Source: a bacterium (GTDB lineage: Bacteria > Hydrothermota > UBA3072 > B12-G15). Taken from it: a stretch of DNA of 30,979 nucleotides. The DNA lies in NCBI GenBank assembly GCA_003646055.1, contig QNDZ01000001.1, positions 1-30,979 on the forward strand, written 5' to 3'. Each line of letters starts with the position of its first letter. The stretch's first letter is position 1. The notes below the pieces were generated by a model, which was not told where the DNA came from, ran no database searches, and saw only the letters and a list, made by a program, of their open reading frames with translations. Below, in pieces: positions 1-8,500 of this stretch. A program made the translations under genes and the position numbers.

Positions 1-25
1 CCTCCGTCCCCAGAAAGGGGAGGGG
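1..25. repeat. GC-rich imperfect hairpin, copy 1 (cut by window edge)
   Basis: The first bases form an imperfect stem, CCTCCgtCCCC-agaaa-GGGGAGG. The left arm CCTCCGTCCCCA recurs exactly at 19949-19960, where it again faces a G-rich right arm. Two copies of such a hairpin in one window suggest a small dispersed REP-like repeat. The left boundary cannot be seen because the window starts here. Confidence 0.4.
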
Positions 26-43
26 GTGAAAGAAGGAGGGGAA

Positions 44-571
44 ATGGATATAAGAAAAATCTTTCCTGAGGTTGAGGAGATTAAGGATAGTGAACTGAAG
101 GAAAAGACCATTAAGACCATTGAGGAGGCCATCCAGATTGGGGGTTGGAAGGAGGAGGACCTTGAGGAGATACCGTTCACCATGCTCATCAAGGGAACAA
201 AAATCTCCCTTATCAAACATACAAGGGCAGTAACAAGGACTGCTATTGCCATCTTTGATACATTAAAAGAGGAATATGGGGATGCTCTACCCATGGAGAG
301 GGATATACTTGTTTCTGGTGCAATCCTGCATGATGTAGGGAAGTTCCTTGAGTATGTAAAAGAGGATACAATCCACGTTGGTGAATTCGGAAAGAGAATA
401 AGGCATCCTGTTTCAGGTGCTGCACTTGCATACAAGAATGGTCTTCCATACCAGGTTGTCCACATAATTGCTGCACACTCAAAGGAGGGTGATTTTGTCA
501 AGAGGATTCCCGAGGGCTGGATTGTTCACTTTGCAGACTTTGTGAACTTCCATCCATTCAAGGAGGAGTAA
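44..571 (+). CDS. HD-domain phosphohydrolase
   Basis: This 175-residue protein belongs to the HD superfamily of metal-dependent phosphohydrolases. Metal ligands are visible: an early His near 59, the signature LHDVGK with His96-Asp97, later His at 121 and 145, and an Asp near 165. I chose the ATG at 44 because AAGGAGG lies a few bases upstream; a GTG at 26 would add six residues but has no better ribosome site. There are no membrane segments or extra domains, so it is a stand-alone soluble HD protein. The substrate cannot be read from sequence; nucleotides, cyclic nucleotides and tRNA are all possible for this fold. Its stop codon directly abuts the next gene's ATG, so the two are translationally linked. 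Confidence 0.8.
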   Translation: MDIRKIFPEVEEIKDSELKEKTIKTIEEAIQIGGWKEEDLEEIPFTMLIKGTKISLIKHTRAVTRTAIAIFDTLKEEYGDALPMERDILVSGAILHDVGKFLEYVKEDTIHVGEFGKRIRHPVSGAALAYKNGLPYQVVHIIAAHSKEGDFVKRIPEGWIVHFADFVNFHPFKEE

Positions 572-1831
572 ATGGGGAAGACCTTTGTTGAGAAACTCTT
601 TTCAGAGAGACTGGGTGAAGATTTGAAGCCGGGTGACATTGTGATGGTCAGGCCTGATTTTGTAATGTCCCATGATAACTCCTATGCAATCATTAAGACA
701 TTCAAGGATATGTGTGGTGAAAAGGTCTTTGACCCTGAAAGGATTGTGATTGTCTTAGACCATGTTGTGCCACCTGCATCAGAAAAATATGCAAAGAATC
801 ACCAGATAATAAGAAGATTTGTTGATGAACAGGGTATAAAATTCTTTTTTGACATCAATACTGAAGGCGGTATCTGCCACCAGGTGCTCTCTGAAAAGGG
901 GTTTGCCCTGCCTGGGAAGATTATATTCGGTGCAGATTCACATACCACAACCTATGGTGCATTCGGTGCATTCTCTGCTGGTATTGGAAGGAGCGAGGTT
1001 GCCTCCATCTGGGCAACAGGTGAAATCTGGATAAAGATACCTGACAGCATGAAGATTGTGATTGAAGGTAATCCAGGAAAGGGTATCACCCCCAAGGACA
1101 TTGTTCTTTACATCATTGGGTCTATTGGTGCAGATGGTGCACTTTACAGGTCAGTGGAGTTTACAGGAAGTGTTGTTGAAAATATGAGCATTTCTGGAAG
1201 GATGGTACTCTCAAATATGGCAGCAGAGATGGGTGCAAAGAATGGTGTTTGCCTTCCAGACAAAAAGACATTTGATTTTGTTGACAGGGTGAAGAAGGAG
1301 GACTACTCCCCTGTTTATCCAGATGATAATGCAGATTACATAGAGGTGAAGGAGTTTGACATAACCAATATTGAGCCCCAGGTTGCCTTTCCTCACACGG
1401 TTGACAACGTAAAACCGGTGTCAGAGGCAGATGGTATAGAGGTACATGAGGCACTTATTGGCACATGCACAAATGGAAGGCTTGAAGACCTGAAGGCAGC
1501 CGCTGAGATATTAAAGGGGAGAAAGGTTGCAAAGGGTGTAAGGCTTTTGATTCTTCCCGCATCCTGGGAGGTTTACAGTGAGGCACTTCAGGATGGGGTA
1601 TTGCAGGTTCTGATTGATGCAGGTGGAGTGGTTTTGAACCCTGGATGTGGTCCATGCCTTGGTGCCCACGAGGGTGTGCTTGCGCCTGGAGAGAATGCCA
1701 TTTCCACTGCCAACAGGAACTTTAAGGGCAGAATGGGCTCACCAGAGGGATTTATATACCTTGCCTCCCCTTATACTGTTGCTGCAAGTGCAGTAACAGG
1801 TAGAATCACAGACCCGAGAGAATTTTTATAA
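572..1831 (+). CDS. leuC: Aconitase-family hydro-lyase large subunit (3-isopropylmalate dehydratase / homoaconitase type)
   Basis: This 419-residue protein matches the short archaeal-type LeuC/HacA branch. That branch isomerises 2-hydroxy acids such as 2-isopropylmalate or homocitrate using a [4Fe-4S] cluster. Three cluster cysteines are visible: Cys299 in GTCTNGR, and Cys359 and Cys362 in NPGCGPCLG. The substrate-site motif GADSHTTTYGAFGAFS lies near 120-135. The ATG follows the preceding stop with no gap, and AAGGAGGAG in the end of the HD gene provides the ribosome site. The swivelling small subunit (LeuD) is not encoded downstream, where the next gene is convergent, so it must lie elsewhere. 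The exact substrate (leucine pathway, homoaconitate or dimethylmalate) cannot be decided from sequence. Confidence 0.85.
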   Translation: MGKTFVEKLFSERLGEDLKPGDIVMVRPDFVMSHDNSYAIIKTFKDMCGEKVFDPERIVIVLDHVVPPASEKYAKNHQIIRRFVDEQGIKFFFDINTEGGICHQVLSEKGFALPGKIIFGADSHTTTYGAFGAFSAGIGRSEVASIWATGEIWIKIPDSMKIVIEGNPGKGITPKDIVLYIIGSIGADGALYRSVEFTGSVVENMSISGRMVLSNMAAEMGAKNGVCLPDKKTFDFVDRVKKEDYSPVYPDDNADYIEVKEFDITNIEPQVAFPHTVDNVKPVSEADGIEVHEALIGTCTNGRLEDLKAAAEILKGRKVAKGVRLLILPASWEVYSEALQDGVLQVLIDAGGVVLNPGCGPCLGAHEGVLAPGENAISTANRNFKGRMGSPEGFIYLASPYTVAASAVTGRITDPREFL

Positions 1832-1846
1832 GAGTAAATATTCTTT

Positions 1847-2059
1847 TTAAAGGGGAAGGTTTATCCCAAGGGATAGAACCTCTTTTATCTGAAGATTAGG
1901 GCTTTCTTCCCTTTCGTAAATGAACCTTGTATGGAACATTATCTGCAGAAAGTTGAAAGGGTTCATCGTGAGAGTACTTTCAAAATCCAGGTCAGGAGAC
2001 TTCCAGTAACCTGAGGGGTCCGGGTTTGATGAGTAAAATGCCCTGTACAGCCAGGATGT
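1847..2059 (-). pseudogene. Orphan C-terminal fragment of an outer-membrane barrel-like protein
   Basis: Immediately after the symporter stop, the same minus-strand frame stays open for 70 codons (TSWLYRAFYSSNPDPSGYWK onward) and ends ...LQIKEVLSLGINLPL-stop. The stretch has alternating aromatic and hydrophobic residues and a final strand of the type that ends outer-membrane barrels. It loosely recalls the C-terminus of DUF3078/DUF481-like proteins. It has no ribosome site, and its only internal Met is near the middle, so it is probably not translated alone. I read it as the 3' end of a lost gene brought next to the symporter by a deletion. A long readthrough tail on the symporter is less likely. 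Confidence 0.5.
1857..1881 (+). terminator. Possible hairpin terminator after the aconitase-family gene
   Basis: AGGTTTATCCC pairs with GGGATAGAACCT, an 11-bp stem with one bulged G and a very short loop. CTTTTATC follows on the plus strand. It lies 26 bases past the stop codon. It overlaps the minus-strand coding remnant, so the palindrome could be coincidental. Confidence 0.4.
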
Positions 2060-3460
2060 TTACTTCTTCCTGTCAAGTAAGCTGAACACAATCACTGCGA
2101 CAGTTGCAAAGATAAATGAAACAAGCCTTACGGTCAGGAAGTTATTAAGCACAGGTATGTTTGCCCATACAATGGTGGAGACAGCACCTGTTATCATGCC
2201 AGCAAGTACTCCGTTTGGTGTGGTTTTTGGCCACTTCAAGGAAAGGAGTATTGCAGGCCCAAATGATGCACCGAGCCCTGACCAGGCATAGGATACCATG
2301 GTGAATATCAGTTTCTTTGACACTATGGCAAGAACAAATGCAAAGACACCCACAAGGAATGTTACCAGCCTTGATACTGCAACAAGTGTCTTCTGGGAAA
2401 GTTTCCTTCTGAATGCCCTGTGGTAAATGTCCTCAGATATGGCAGAGGTTGTAACAAGCAGTTGTGAATCAGCAGTTGACATCATTGCAGCAATTGCTCC
2501 AGAGATAAGAATTCCTGCGAACCACTTTGGGAAGAATGTTGTTGCAAGCAGGGGCATGAGTTTCTCTGCATCAGCAAGGTTTCCTGGACTGATAAGCGCC
2601 CTTCCAATTACGCCAATGAAGAATGCACCAAAGAATGCTGGTATGCTCCACGCAATTGCAATGTTTCTGCTTATTCTGACCTTTTCAGGGTCTTTGATGG
2701 ACATGTATCTTATCACAAGGTGGGGTTGTCCTGCGTATCCAAGCCCCCAGCTCAAACCACCTATTACACCTGCAAATGCTGCCCATCCAGCCTTTTCTCC
2801 AAACAGGGAGGAGAAGGAAATATTCAAGGGCACATCAATTGCCTTCAGAGCAATAAACCCGACTATTGGAAGTACAACAAGGGTGAGAATCATTATAATT
2901 GCCTGTACAAAGTCTGTCCATGCAACTGCAAAAAAGCCTCCCATAAGCGTATAGAACACAATCACGATAGCACCTATGAGTATTCCATATATATGGGGGA
3001 TACCAAATGTTACATTCAGGGTCTTCCCTGCACCATTGAACTGTGCAGATACATAGAATGTGTAAAAGAAAATAATGATAAAGGTGGCAACAAGCCTTAT
3101 TCTATTATCATTCACTCCAAAATTGCTTGAAAAGAATTCCGGGATGGTCAATGCTCCGTGCTCTTCTGACTTTACCCTTAAATCCCTTGCAATCACAAAC
3201 CATGCAAAGGCAATTCCAAGGATACAACCAATGGCAGTCCATATCTCAATCAATCCTGCCATAAACACAGCACCTGGAAGACCCAGAAGAAGCCATGCAG
3301 ATTCTCCTGATGCCCTCTCTGAAAAGGCAACAACCCAGGGGTTTAATCTTCTTCCTGCAATAATAAAGTCTTCCTGTGTCTTTGTAAGTTTGTATGTCCA
3401 CAGACCAACACCAAGAATAATAAGAAGGTAAATAATGAATCCTATCAAAACAGGGTCCAT
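2060..3460 (-). CDS. Sodium/solute symporter of the PutP (SSS) family
   Basis: A 466-residue, highly hydrophobic protein with about 13 membrane spans, of normal length for the sodium:solute symporter family. It would import proline or a similar small solute with Na+. The family block after TM2 is present (FSERASGESAWLLLGLPGAV), as is the Na2-site Ser-Thr pair in MMSTADSQLLV. The position equivalent to the E. coli PutP Na+ ligand Asp55 aligns with Gly, and a Glu follows one residue later. Substrate and ion coupling should therefore not be assumed identical to PutP. The start has an AAAGGAGG site. A divergent promoter shared with plsY drives it. The frame continues after the stop into the barrel-like remnant. 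Confidence 0.85.
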   Translation of the reverse strand: MDPVLIGFIIYLLIILGVGLWTYKLTKTQEDFIIAGRRLNPWVVAFSERASGESAWLLLGLPGAVFMAGLIEIWTAIGCILGIAFAWFVIARDLRVKSEEHGALTIPEFFSSNFGVNDNRIRLVATFIIIFFYTFYVSAQFNGAGKTLNVTFGIPHIYGILIGAIVIVFYTLMGGFFAVAWTDFVQAIIMILTLVVLPIVGFIALKAIDVPLNISFSSLFGEKAGWAAFAGVIGGLSWGLGYAGQPHLVIRYMSIKDPEKVRISRNIAIAWSIPAFFGAFFIGVIGRALISPGNLADAEKLMPLLATTFFPKWFAGILISGAIAAMMSTADSQLLVTTSAISEDIYHRAFRRKLSQKTLVAVSRLVTFLVGVFAFVLAIVSKKLIFTMVSYAWSGLGASFGPAILLSLKWPKTTPNGVLAGMITGAVSTIVWANIPVLNNFLTVRLVSFIFATVAVIVFSLLDRKK

Positions 3461-3483
3461 ATCGCCTCCTTTTTTTATTTATC

Positions 3484-3512
3484 AGGTTAACCTTTAAGGA
3501 ATGCTTTGTCAA
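3484..3512 (-). promoter_or_regulatory. Symporter promoter
   Basis: A -35 TTGACA (3507-3512, minus) is followed by a 17-bp spacer and a weak -10 TAACCT (3484-3489). It sits back-to-back with the plsY promoter; the two -35 boxes are 16 bp apart, so one bound factor could affect both. Confidence 0.5.
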
Positions 3513-3528
3513 GATGACTGGTAATTCC

Positions 3529-3556
3529 TTGACCCTGTGCCATGTTCCTGTATAAT
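3529..3556 (+). promoter_or_regulatory. plsY promoter positioned for leaderless transcription
   Basis: TTGACC (3529-3534), a 16-bp spacer and a perfect TATAAT (3551-3556). Standard -10 to start-site spacing puts the transcript start at 3563, the A of the plsY ATG, leaving no 5' untranslated region. Confidence 0.7.
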
Positions 3557-3562
3557 TTTAAT

Positions 3563-4150
3563 ATGAAGATTGGTCTGGCACTTGTTATGGGCTACCTGTT
3601 TGGTTCAATACCCTTTGCCATAATTGTTTCCCGGATAAAGGGTATTGATATAAGGAAGGTGGGTTCTAAAAATCCTGGTGCTGCAAATGTTTTCAGGGAG
3701 GTGGGGAAGCCCTATGGCCTCCTTGTATGGGCACTTGACATGCTGAAGGGAATTATACCCATGTGGATTGCAAGGGATTTCCTAAATCTCCATCCTTTCT
3801 TTGTGGGTCTTACAGGTATTGCTGCAGTTGCTGGACACTGCTGGTCCATCTTTTTAAGATTCAAAGGTGGAAAGGGTGTGGCAACCTCTGGTGGGGTGTT
3901 TTTATACCTCTTTCCATGGTTCTTCCCAATTGCTGTAGTAACATACTTTGCCATCCAGAGGGCACCCAGGAATCCTGTGGTTGTTATTAGTGGTTTTGTC
4001 TTTGCACTGGGGCTTGCACTCTTTATATATAGAAGATTTATCCACTGGGCATTGCCCTTCTTCATAATCTTTTTGATTGTTGGAATAATTGCAAATAGGG
4101 AAGCATTAAGGGAGATGAGACATGAAAATATGGGCAAGAAAGACATATAG
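3563..4150 (+). CDS. plsY: Glycerol-3-phosphate acyltransferase PlsY
   Basis: An inner-membrane enzyme that moves an acyl group from acyl-phosphate to glycerol-3-phosphate, giving lysophosphatidic acid. Family motifs are clear: GSKNPGAANVFREVG in the first conserved loop and GHCWSIFLRFKGGKGVATSGG in the second. About five membrane helices and 195 residues are typical. I chose the ATG at 3563 over the upstream in-frame ATG at 3542. The latter lies between the -35 and -10 boxes of the evident promoter, and MKIGLALVMGYLFGSIPFA is a standard PlsY start. No Shine-Dalgarno is present, consistent with a leaderless message. The last 29 bases overlap the next lipid gene. Confidence 0.93.
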   Translation: MKIGLALVMGYLFGSIPFAIIVSRIKGIDIRKVGSKNPGAANVFREVGKPYGLLVWALDMLKGIIPMWIARDFLNLHPFFVGLTGIAAVAGHCWSIFLRFKGGKGVATSGGVFLYLFPWFFPIAVVTYFAIQRAPRNPVVVISGFVFALGLALFIYRRFIHWALPFFIIFLIVGIIANREALREMRHENMGKKDI

Positions 4151-4706
4151 AATCGGTGTTGGGATAATATTCCCACTGATTTATGCCTTCACCCCCTCAA
4201 AGATACCTGCTGAAATGCTAATTGCCTATCTTCTTGGAATCATGACACCTATTGAGGTAATAAGAAAAGTTGCCCCTGGTTTTTACAAAACACTCCACGA
4301 CCATTCAAGGGGTATCCTTAAAGAAGAGCCAGGATTTATAATGGGTACAACTGCATATCTTCTTGCAACATTCTTTATTATTGCAGTGTTCACAAAGGGT
4401 GTAGCAATCCTCTCACTCCTCTACCTTCTCTTCGGGGATACTGCATCCACAATTGTTGGTGTTAGATGGGGTAGGGTAAGGTTTCTGAAAGGTAAAAGTG
4501 TTGAAGGTAGCCTTGCCTTCCTAATAACATGCCTTGTAATAGGTTTTATATTTTTTAAACCCCTTAATGTTCCATTTGTTGTGATGCTTGTAGGTGCATT
4601 CAGTGCAACAGTGATTGAAGCGGTAACCATCAAACTTGATGACAACTTTACTGTTGGTGTGGGAACGGCCATTATAATGGAACTTTTGCTCAGATACTTA
4701 GTATGA
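4122..4706 (+). CDS. CTP-dependent lipid kinase-like membrane protein (Dgk1 / dolichol kinase / Sec59 family)
   Basis: A 194-residue polytopic membrane protein with about six helices. The diagnostic motif is GDTASTIVGVRWGR followed by the GKSVEGS block. It is shared by CTP-using diacylglycerol, dolichol and phytol kinases and related to the CDP-diglyceride synthetase fold. It may phosphorylate a lipid alcohol such as diacylglycerol or a polyprenol, feeding the phosphatidate pool that its neighbour PlsY starts. It overlaps plsY by 29 bases with GGGAGATG just upstream of the ATG, so the pair is co-translated. The C-terminal Ile/Leu-rich helix is intact. The exact lipid substrate is unknown. It ends 9 bases inside the convergent nrdG gene. 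Confidence 0.75.
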   Translation: MKIWARKTYRIGVGIIFPLIYAFTPSKIPAEMLIAYLLGIMTPIEVIRKVAPGFYKTLHDHSRGILKEEPGFIMGTTAYLLATFFIIAVFTKGVAILSLLYLLFGDTASTIVGVRWGRVRFLKGKSVEGSLAFLITCLVIGFIFFKPLNVPFVVMLVGAFSATVIEAVTIKLDDNFTVGVGTAIIMELLLRYLV

Positions 4707-5387
4707 CCTTATAATGACCTCATCAACGTAGTCTTTGATTGTTTCCCTGAAGTCCTCAAGCCTTTCAAGTGTATATGGAATTATACTCAATGTATCCGGG
4801 TCTATTGCCTTTGTTGGTTTAAACTGCTGGAGAACATACCTTTTTGCTCCTTTTATGATTTCTCCAATTTCATGAATGTCCTCTTGGTCAACAAATCCTG
4901 GAACAACCGTTGTTCTGAATTCATAATCCCTGAAGGTTTTGACTATTGCTATGGATTCTTTGAGTTTATCCAGGTCTATATCAGTGCCTGTTGCAAGATG
5001 GTACTTTGAAGGAGAGGATTTTATGTCCATTGCAACATAGTCAACCAGAATTTTTAACTTCTTCAGCCTCTCAGGGAAGGAGCCATTTGTATCTATTTTG
5101 ACTTCCAGTCCGAGTGATTTTATTCCCCTAACAAAATCAATCAGGCTGTCCCATACAAGGGGCTCTCCACCAGTGATGGTGACACCCTGAATAAAACCCC
5201 TGCGGTTTTGCAGTTCTTCAAACACTTCTTCTGAAGTAAGAATTGGGAGTTTTTGAATTAGGTCGGGAAGGACGAGTTCAGGATTGTGGCAGAAGGGACA
5301 CCTGAAATTGCATCCTCCAATAAAGACAATGGATGCAATCCTTCCAGGAAAATCTATAAGGGTGGTTCCGCTAAACCCCCTTATCAA
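4698..5387 (-). CDS. nrdG: Anaerobic RNR activating enzyme, radical SAM (NrdG)
   Basis: This radical-SAM protein generates the glycyl radical on class III ribonucleotide reductase. The CxxxCxxC cluster motif is at Cys26, Cys30 and Cys33 (GGCNFRCPFC), followed by the TGGEPL SAM-binding block. I chose the TTG at 5387, giving 229 residues that begin MIRGFSGTTLIDFPG, as in homologues; AGGAG lies upstream. An ATG at 5465 in the same frame would add 26 residues that simply read the preceding gene in another frame. It overlaps that gene (the separate glycyl-radical domain) by 17 bases, so activator and substrate domain are translationally coupled. Confidence 0.9.
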   Translation of the reverse strand: MIRGFSGTTLIDFPGRIASIVFIGGCNFRCPFCHNPELVLPDLIQKLPILTSEEVFEELQNRRGFIQGVTITGGEPLVWDSLIDFVRGIKSLGLEVKIDTNGSFPERLKKLKILVDYVAMDIKSSPSKYHLATGTDIDLDKLKESIAIVKTFRDYEFRTTVVPGFVDQEDIHEIGEIIKGAKRYVLQQFKPTKAIDPDTLSIIPYTLERLEDFRETIKDYVDEVIIRSY

Positions 5388-5550
5388 TCTTAAGGTATCT
5401 CCTCTCCTGAAATTCCTTCTGTTTTCCCCTGTTCCAGTTCTGGACAGGTCTGAAATACCCAACAACCCTTGAATAAATCTCTGGCATTATAACTTTAACC
5501 CTGATTTTTTTTGATGCGGCTTTTTCATTTTGTTTTTTTATCTCCTTCAT
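5371..5550 (-). CDS. Stand-alone glycyl-radical domain of the class III RNR (split NrdD C-terminus)
   Basis: A 59-residue ORF. Its core (YSRVVGYFRPVQNWNRGKQ, residues 26-44) is the glycyl-radical signature normally found at the extreme C-terminus of NrdD; Gly31 in RVVGY is the expected radical site. The large NrdD upstream ends without this motif. The ORF has its own start: GCAGGAGG lies 5-6 bases before an ATG, 11 bases past the NrdD stop. The N-terminus is lysine-rich (MKEIKKQNEKAASKK) and replaces the cysteine-containing zinc knuckle that usually precedes the motif. The protein most likely docks on NrdD and is activated by NrdG, analogous to the spare glycyl-radical protein YfiD/GrcA. A disabling frameshift is less likely given the dedicated ribosome site. 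Confidence 0.85.
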   Translation of the reverse strand: MKEIKKQNEKAASKKIRVKVIMPEIYSRVVGYFRPVQNWNRGKQKEFQERRYLKIDKGV

Positions 5551-5561
5551 AAATCCTCCTG

Positions 5562-8500
5562 CTATTTATTCCCAAGGTCAAGGAATAGGGAAGTCCCTCC
5601 AGGGTCCTCTGGTTTAATGTAGGCATTTTCTGGTAACCTTGAAAGTTCTTCCTCTGTTAGTTCAGTGATGACCCCGAATCTTTCCAATTCTTCTTTTGTG
5701 TGTGGATACGGGCATATGTGATGTTCACCAGGTATGTATCCATGAACAGGGCATATGGAGAATGTGGGCGTAATGCTGAAGTAGGGAAGTCTGAATCTTT
5801 CAACAATTCTTCTCACAAGTTCCCTGACAATTTTCCAATCATGGACAGGTTCACCAAGGAAAAGATGTACAACTGTTCCACCTGTGAATAAAACCTGAAG
5901 GTCATCCTGATGTTCAAGTAATGAATATATATCATCAAACTCATACACAGGTGGATGGACTGAGTTTGTGTAATATGGTGTATCAGAATCACCCTGTGTG
6001 AAGATGGAGGCAAACCTCTCCTTGTCCTTCTTTGCAAGACGGTATGAGGTTCCCTCAGCAGGTGTTGCCTCAAGATTGTAGAGGTTTCCAGTTTCCTCCT
6101 GAAAATCTGCAAGTTTTTCCCTCATGAAATTGAGAATCTTTATTGCCCATTCCTTTCCCTCTTTTGCAGTTATGGGAACACCAAGGAAGTTCATGCATGC
6201 CTCATTCATTCCAACAAGACCTATGGTTGAGAAGTGGTTTGTCCAGTAAGAACCTGTTGCCTTCTTTACTTCTGATAGATAGACCCGAGAGTATGGATAG
6301 AGACCCTTCTCTGTCAGGTCCTCAAGCACCTTCCTCTTCATCTCCAGGGAGTTCTTTGCCAGTATCATCAATCGTTCAAGCCTTGATAGAAATTCCTCTT
6401 CAGACCGTGATAGATAACCTGTTCTTGGCATATTTATTGTAACAACACCGATTGAGCCTGTCATGGGGCTTGCCCCGAAGAGACCTCCTCCCCTCTTTCT
6501 CAACTCCCTGTTGTCCAACCTGAGTCTACAGTTATGGGTCAGAATACCTGTGGTTCCAACAGTAAACATAGGTTCATCATTTTCAACCTCAAAGCAATAA
6601 CCTGTAGAAATTCCTTTTGGTGTAATACTTTTTATTCGTACCCAGAGTTTATCTCCTTTTTTAAACCAGAAGTCCCCATAATTTTCCCTGTTTAATCTAT
6701 AAATCAGAACACTGTAAACAGGCTTATCACTTAATCTGTTGTCTCTTTCATCTACTCTAACTGATGTAGTGGTTCCAAGAGAAGCAGAAAGCATGTTCAG
6801 GGTCTGAACCATTTTTAGAGAAGAAGTATAAATACGGTTTCTTGTCCCGCCGTCAGTAGCTAAATGTCCTTCAATCACCCCCCATCTAAATTCTTTACTC
6901 ATCCCGAAGACTCTGGCTGTGTAGTGCTTATCTCTTCCTTTGGCCTCCACGAAGTCTTTGCAAAGGCCAACCGCTGCCTTTGAATGAATCCTGAGAGAGA
7001 GAAGCCCTTTCCCCTCAGGTTCGATAATAGAATAGTGTGCCCCAAAGTATTTTTCACTTATTCTTATAAGTTCCTCTCTCAGTACACGGTCGTCTTTATT
7101 CAACGAAAAGACCACTGTTTTGTCGTTATCAAAAGAGCCGTCTCCAGCATATGCCCCAACAAAAAATCCCAGGTCTCTATTTCCCCCTTTACCATTGTAG
7201 GCTTTCAAGGAATAAGGAAGAAACATGCCAGGTTTTAGTTCAGCACCTGTAAGTTCTTCAATTTCTGAATCCCTGCTCCTCATTACAAAGTTTATATGTG
7301 TTTTTGAGATAACTAAGGTGTGTCCATTAGCAAGTTCCACTTGTATCATCTCCTGATTAGGGAACCTATTGAATCTTCCCCTGACGAATTTCCCGTGACT
7401 GAATATTTCATACGTGTTCTCTTTTGCATGACCTTCCACAATGTTCCTGATGCAGGAGTATTCAAGCCCCCTTCCCCTTTTTGAACGGATAAGCACCATC
7501 TCGTCTCCGTGAATTGGGCACATACTCCTTGCATCCTCTGGTTTCATATCAGAATGGACAAAGTTGGCAAAATAGGGGATACCAAATTTTGCAGTCATCT
7601 CCCAGAGACTCTTCAGTTTCTCATTCTTCCAGTCAAAGTCCTTAGTGATATTGTATGTAGGTATGGGGAATGTAAATATCCTCTGTTTGGCATCACCCTC
7701 CATCATTACCTCAGCAAATACATCATTCAGGAGGTCCATCTCTTCATGGAACTCACCATAGGTTTCACCCTTTTCTTCACCACCAATTATGACATTTTTG
7801 TTCTTGAGATTTTCTGGTGGTTCAAGGTCCATGGTGATATTGGTGAATGGTGTCTGGAATCCAGACCTTGTAGCCACATTAACATTGAAGAGAAATTCCT
7901 GGAGTGCCTGTTTCACACCCTTTCTATCAAGCCCGTCGTACCGAATAAAAGGAGCAAGATAGGTTGTGAAATTGGAGAATGCCTGTGCACCTGCTGCCTC
8001 TCCCTGTAGGGTGTAGAAGAAATTCACCATCTGTCCAAGTGCAGTTCTAAGGTGTCTTGGAGGTCTTGATTCAATCTTTCCTGCAACTCCACCAAATCCC
8101 CTTCTGAGAAGTGCCTCCAAGTCCCACCCCACACAATTATGATTCCACATGCCATTAACAATCAATGTAGATGACTCTGTTGTAATATCATAAATCACAT
8201 CATCAGGAATTTCTGTTTTTTCGTTATTGAGAACAATGTGCCAGGCATTTCTATCCTCATCGTGCCATGCCTTGGATGACCTTTCAGCCTTTTGAAAGAT
8301 CTGAGAGGGGAGTTCTACATCTGTTTTTCTAAAGGAGAGCCCATATAAGGGAAAGTTTTGGTGTATCTCCCTCCCTTTATAAAATCTGACGCTGCCAGCA
8401 CCTTCAAGATTTCTGTCTCGTGGTGTAATACCAAGAAAAGTCATAAGATATGCCATCTGTTCAAGGAGTGCTCTGGAGGAAATCCTTACGTCAATGGTGG

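Noticed and set aside
2427..2954. Plus-strand open frame opposite the symporter
   Set aside because: Antisense shadow; the symporter frame carries family motifs throughout.
5388..5465. A longer NrdG start at the upstream ATG (5465)
   Set aside because: The extra 26 residues are the glycyl-radical gene read in another frame, and homologues begin near MIRGFSGTTLIDFPG.
7509..8009. Plus-strand open frame opposite nrdD
   Set aside because: It lies entirely within conserved NrdD coding sequence and resembles no protein.
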